From Clostridia bacterium (GTDB lineage Bacteria; Bacillota_A; Clostridia; Christensenellales; CAG-138), in the NCBI GenBank assembly GCA_017556125.1, contig JAFZCW010000050.1, positions 1-8,525 of the forward strand: DNA of 8,525 nucleotides, written 5' to 3'. Position 1 is the stretch's first letter. Each line of letters starts with the position of its first letter. Below, one piece after another: positions 6,473 to 8,525 of this stretch. The translations under genes were made by a program, and so were the position numbers. The notes under the pieces were generated by a model that ran no database searches, had not been told where the DNA came from, and saw nothing but the letters and a program-made list of their open reading frames with translations.

Positions 6473-6502
6473 ATTATACGTTGTGACGGAAAGAATCGTC
6501 AA
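6473..6502 (-). promoter_or_regulatory. Strong sigma-A-type promoter for the four-repeat secreted protein
   Basis: On the - strand TTGACG (6502-6497, 5/6), an 18-base spacer and a perfect TATAAT (6478-6473). Transcription should begin near 6466, giving a leader of about 30 bases with the GGAGG site. This is the best housekeeping promoter in the window. Confidence 0.85.
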
Positions 6503-6547
6503 TTGCGCATCGTTCCGCCGCAGACTGCCGCCGGGAAGCCTGCCGGT

Positions 6548-6916
6548 TCACTTTTTCGGCTCTTCCCTGGGAGAATCGCAGTACTCGCACACGGGTCCCC
6601 TGTTGGTGGCGCCGCATTTGTCGCACACCCACTCATCCTGATACTCCTCCGGTTTAGCGGGCGGCGCTGAAAACAGCTGCCCGACAGACGGCGCGGACTG
6701 AGCCTGCTGCTCTTCCGGCTGTTCCTGTCCCTGTCCCTGTTTCGCTTTTTTCCTGAGATCCGCAAAGTACAGAATGATCATGGCCATGCCCGCAAAGAAA
6801 AAGATCGATCCGGCGTTGTTCATCCAGGCGATGATCAGGAAAATACCCACAATGAGCTTCCAGTAGTTTTTCAGGATGCCGGATGCGCTTTTGTTGTTAG
6901 TCGGCTGTTTTTCCAT
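6548..6916 (-). CDS. Two-helix membrane protein with a C-terminal RanBP2-like zinc finger
   Basis: A 122-residue protein of unknown function. The ATG at 6916 follows AAAGGG by 9 bases. Residues 1-16 are polar. Two hydrophobic segments (about 18-32 and 35-52) are joined by a tight MNNAGS turn, giving a hairpin in the membrane with both ends on the same side. A basic stretch (RKKAK, 55-59) suggests that side is the cytoplasm. A Gln/Pro/Glu-rich linker (60-95) leads to a finger at 97-113, W-x-C-x2-C-x3-N-x4-C-x2-C (Cys 98, 101, 110, 113). This resembles the RanBP2-type finger, except that x4 replaces the usual x6 before the second Cys pair. It is therefore probably a membrane-tethered zinc ribbon that binds RNA, protein or another partner. 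Part of the linker is encoded by a short hexamer run (CCTGTC-type, about 6724-6741). No clear terminator follows. Confidence 0.8.
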   Translation of the reverse strand: MEKQPTNNKSASGILKNYWKLIVGIFLIIAWMNNAGSIFFFAGMAMIILYFADLRKKAKQGQGQEQPEEQQAQSAPSVGQLFSAPPAKPEEYQDEWVCDKCGATNRGPVCEYCDSPREEPKK

Positions 6917-6945
6917 GTTGCTGTGCCCTTTCTTCCGTTTTTTTC

Positions 6946-6974
6946 AGTATACTACCTTTATTCCGCCGTGACCA
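6946..6974 (-). promoter_or_regulatory. Promoter for the zinc-finger membrane protein gene
   Basis: On the - strand TGGTCA (6974-6969, 4/6), a 17-base spacer and TATACT (6951-6946, 5/6). The predicted start near 6939 leaves a leader of about 23 bases containing AAAGGG. Confidence 0.65.
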
Positions 6975-7005
6975 GTCTCATCCCTCTGTATATCCTCCGC
7001 TGAAA

Positions 7006-7035
7006 TTGCACACGGGTAATAAAAAAGGTTATAAT
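7006..7035 (+). promoter_or_regulatory. Candidate promoter at the head of the mnh/mbh operon, overlapping the ribosome site
   Basis: A perfect TATAAT (7030-7035) with TTGCAC (7006-7011) 18 bases upstream. A start near 7042 would begin the mRNA only about 5 bases before the ATG at 7047, a nearly leaderless message. The same bases also carry AAAAAAGG (7021-7028), a ribosome site if transcription starts further upstream, for instance from a weaker TATATC (6989-6994). Both readings cannot be fully used at once. Confidence 0.45.
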
Positions 7036-7037
7036 GA

Positions 7038-7541
7038 TTGAAAGCTATGCTTCGTGATCTGTCAGAAAGGAACTGCGCCGGATTGTATCTTCTGCTGTTC
7101 ATCCTCTGGATCTTTCTCAACGGAAAAATAACGGCCGAGATCTGTCTCATCGGCCTTGCCGGAACGTTGCTGTCGGGCGTTCTGATGTATGTCCTGTTCC
7201 GGTATTCGCCGCGGCGCGATATCCGCATCCTGTCCAAGGTTCCTTTCTTTCTTCTCTATCTCGGCGCGCTGTTTGTTGAGATCCTCAAGGCAAATCTGAA
7301 GGTCATCCATATCATTCTCCATCCGGAGAAGGAGATCAGCCAGGGCATCGTTCTTTTTGAGCCGCGCCTCAGGACTGCCGCGGCCAGGTTCATCCTTGCC
7401 AATTCCATCACCCTGACGCCCGGGACCATCACCGTCCGGGCGGAGAAGCATCGGTTCACGGTGCACTGTCTCGACCGCTCCCTGATGGACGGATATGAGG
7501 ACGGCACCCTGATGAGGCTGCTCAGAAAGCTGGAGGCGTGA
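7038..7541 (+). CDS. mnhE: MnhE/MrpE subunit of a multisubunit Na+/H+ antiporter
   Basis: A 167-residue membrane subunit homologous to MrpE/MnhE and to MbhA of membrane-bound hydrogenases. The N-terminal half has two to three transmembrane segments (about 13-33, 36-54, 66-84). After the third comes VEILKANLKVIHIIL (79-93), then the conserved SITLTPGTITV signature (122-132) and a small soluble C-terminal domain. Length is in the family range (about 158-170). The start is uncertain. TTG 7038 has AAAAAAGG 9 bases upstream, whereas ATG 7047 (three residues shorter) would suit a leaderless mRNA from the TATAAT at 7030. The stop is 1 base before the mnhF start, so the genes are coupled. MrpE is thought to help assemble or tune the complex rather than form the ion channel. 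Confidence 0.92.
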   Translation: MKAMLRDLSERNCAGLYLLLFILWIFLNGKITAEICLIGLAGTLLSGVLMYVLFRYSPRRDIRILSKVPFFLLYLGALFVEILKANLKVIHIILHPEKEISQGIVLFEPRLRTAAARFILANSITLTPGTITVRAEKHRFTVHCLDRSLMDGYEDGTLMRLLRKLEA

Positions 7542-7542
7542 T

Positions 7543-7854
7543 ATGGAAAACGCGGAACGGATCCTGTATGTTTCAGTTCTCCTGTGCCTCGGCGTCGGCA
7601 TGTTCTTCTCCCTTTTCCGCGCCGTGCGCGGTCCCAGGCCCATGGACCGCGTCGTCGGGATCAATATGACGAACACGCTGGCCATGCTGTGCCTCGCGGT
7701 CTGCTCTTTCCTTCTGGATGAGAGCTGGCTTCTGGACGTCTGCCTGATCTACGGCATGATCAGTTTTCTTGCCGTCACGGTGCTCTCCATGCTCCATATC
7801 GATTCGAAGACGGACGGCAGCGGAAGAAAGGAGGCGGACCGGGATGATCTCTGA
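7543..7854 (+). CDS. mnhF: MnhF/MrpF subunit of the Na+/H+ antiporter
   Basis: A 103-residue protein with three transmembrane segments (about 8-26, 36-54, 60-78), homologous to MrpF/MnhF and MbhB. The family signature RGPRPMDRVVGIN (29-41) is intact, including the conserved Asp35 in the DRVVG motif, implicated in ion transport. The charged tail (residues 83-103) is cytoplasm-like. GGAGG lies 6 bases before the ATG. The 3' end overlaps the mnhG start by 11 bases, and the mnhG ribosome site is inside this gene, which indicates translational coupling. Confidence 0.93.
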   Translation: MENAERILYVSVLLCLGVGMFFSLFRAVRGPRPMDRVVGINMTNTLAMLCLAVCSFLLDESWLLDVCLIYGMISFLAVTVLSMLHIDSKTDGSGRKEADRDDL

Positions 7855-8197
7855 AATCGTGCGGTTCGTGATCGGGGCGCTGCTCATGGCGGCAGGAATC
7901 GCGGTGATCGTCATTTCGATCCTTGGATTCTACCGCTTCCGCTTCGTGCTGAACAGAATGCACTGCGCGGCCATTATCGATACGCTCGGCTCTCTTCTGA
8001 TCCTGGCTTCCCTCATGGTGTTTGCCCGTGCGCCGGTCTTTTTCTTCAAACTGCTGGGGATCCTTGCTTTTCTCTGGATCGGAAGCCCGGTCGCCTCTCA
8101 CCTTGTCTGCAGGACGGAACTGCTGACGGACGACGACGCGAAACAGTATATCGTCATCCCGAAAGAAGCGGAGGAACATGAACATGATGTACTTTGA
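7844..8197 (+). CDS. mnhG: MnhG/MrpG subunit of the Na+/H+ antiporter
   Basis: A 117-residue protein with three transmembrane segments (about 5-27, 44-61, 66-86), homologous to MrpG/MnhG and MbhC. The signature RMHCAAIIDTLG (38-49) matches the family's R-[LM]-H-A-x3-D-T-L-G. SPVASHLVCR (81-90) matches the conserved PxxxH end of TM3. I chose the ATG at 7844 because AAAGGAGG lies 9 bases upstream and the product begins directly with TM1. An upstream in-frame ATG at 7769 lies inside mnhF. The C-terminal tail is acidic and His/Glu-rich (KEAEEHEHDVL). It overlaps the preceding gene by 11 bases and the following one by 20. Confidence 0.93.
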   Translation: MISEIVRFVIGALLMAAGIAVIVISILGFYRFRFVLNRMHCAAIIDTLGSLLILASLMVFARAPVFFFKLLGILAFLWIGSPVASHLVCRTELLTDDDAKQYIVIPKEAEEHEHDVL

Positions 8198-8450
8198 GCT
8201 GCTTCTCCTCGGGCTGCTTGTCATTTGCGGCATCACCACCTGCCTGTCGAAAAACCTTCTGACCTCGCTGATCATTTTCATGGCGTACAGCGTGATCATG
8301 TCCGTTATCTGGGCGCTTCTGGAAGCGCCGGACCTCGCCGTAACGGAAGCTGCGGTCGGTGCCGGCGTATCCAGCCTGCTCCTTTTCCTGACGCTCAGAA
8401 AGCTGAAGAGCATTCGCAGAAAGGAGGAGGAACATGAAAAAGAACCTTAA
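8178..8450 (+). CDS. DUF4040 subunit (MbhD-like; equals part of the MrpA C-terminus)
   Basis: A 90-residue membrane protein with three hydrophobic segments (about 5-22, 27-47, 53-73). It carries the DUF4040 signature EAPDLAVTEAAVGAG (49-63), which is part of the MrpA C-terminal region and is a free-standing subunit (MbhD) in Mbh-type complexes. The acidic residues E49, D52 and E57 are candidates for the proton path. The start is ambiguous: the ATG at 8178 is only 3 bases from GGAGG (8170-8174), while the ATG at 8184 is 9 bases away and may be the real one (88 residues). The C-terminal tail is highly charged (RRKEEEHEKEP). The gene overlaps mnhG by 20 bases and the next gene by 17. Confidence 0.88.
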   Translation: MNMMYFELLLLGLLVICGITTCLSKNLLTSLIIFMAYSVIMSVIWALLEAPDLAVTEAAVGAGVSSLLLFLTLRKLKSIRRKEEEHEKEP

Positions 8451-8525
8451 GGAGCTTTTCCGCGAATGGGACGAGGACCGGTTCGATCTGAACGCGTCCG
8501 GCTCCGTTCCCCGGAAAGAACATCC
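8434..8525 (+). CDS. Start of the next antiporter-complex subunit (partial, runs off the edge)
   Basis: An ATG at 8434 follows AAGGAGGAGG closely and overlaps the DUF4040 gene by 17 bases. The frame stays open for 30 residues to the right edge. The visible part (MKKNLKELFREWDEDR...) is a charged, soluble head with no membrane segment yet. By position, the expected product is an MbhE-like or MnhB-like subunit with a cytoplasmic N-terminal extension, since these follow DUF4040 in Mbh-type operons. That identity is inferred from order only; the seen residues do not prove it. Confidence 0.6.
   Translation, partial: MKKNLKELFREWDEDRFDLNASGSVPRKEH

Noticed and set aside
5388..6641. A 417-codon + strand frame opposite the secreted repeat-protein gene
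   Set aside because: It is Arg/His/Asp-rich with no domain logic and no ribosome site. The opposite strand has a signal peptide, repeats, ribosome site and consensus promoter, so this frame is an antisense shadow.
6724..6741. A hexamer microsatellite (CCTGTC-type) as a phase-variable repeat
   Set aside because: There are only about three imperfect copies, and a 6-base unit would not change the reading frame. It simply encodes a Gly/Gln-rich linker.

Overview
The window looks like chromosomal DNA from a moderately GC-rich Firmicute, most likely an anaerobic gut- or rumen-type member of the Clostridia. This rests on strong AGGAGG-type ribosome binding sites, TTG as well as ATG starts, intrinsic terminators with T-tracts, a Gram-positive style lipoprotein, a secreted protein with a Thr/Pro-rich linker, and an Mrp/Mbh-like antiporter cluster. 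The assignment is an inference from style; no rRNA or other marker gene is present. I see no tRNA, rRNA, insertion sequence, CRISPR array, phage gene or attachment site.

Layout. (1) At 2-118 is the tail of an unrecognised + strand gene, followed by a 13-bp perfect hairpin that serves two convergent genes. (2) At 201-1298 (-) is a lipoprotein with TPR-like repeats. (3) It is divergent from an NSS-family sodium:amino-acid symporter at 1488-2828 (+), which ends in a strong terminator. (4) A second + strand unit holds a RibF-type riboflavin kinase/FAD synthetase (2988-3857, TTG start) and a type I L-asparaginase (3922-4956), ending in a bidirectional terminator. (5) On the - strand follow three genes: an 80-residue conserved-looking small protein (5037-5279), a secreted protein built of four similar beta-rich repeats (5391-6434), and a two-helix membrane protein with a C-terminal four-cysteine zinc finger (6548-6916). 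(6) From about 7038 to the right edge (+) runs a tightly packed, translationally coupled operon: mnhE, mnhF, mnhG, a DUF4040/MbhD-like subunit, and the start of one more gene.

How the parts fit. The Mrp/Mbh-like operon should move Na+ and H+ across the membrane, and the NSS transporter would use the sodium gradient to import an amino acid. The asparaginase can deamidate asparagine in the cytoplasm. The RibF homologue makes FMN, but its adenylyltransferase half has lost several signature motifs, so it may be a kinase-only paralogue. The order E-F-G-DUF4040 at the start of the operon, with no mrpA-type gene in front, is the Mbh (membrane-bound hydrogenase) order rather than the classical mrpABCDEFG order. 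The genes beyond the right edge decide whether this is a plain antiporter or an energy-converting redox complex.

Nothing here is clearly a new system. The most promising leads are the degenerate RibF, the Mbh-like operon order, the four-repeat secreted protein and the membrane-anchored RanBP2-like zinc finger protein.
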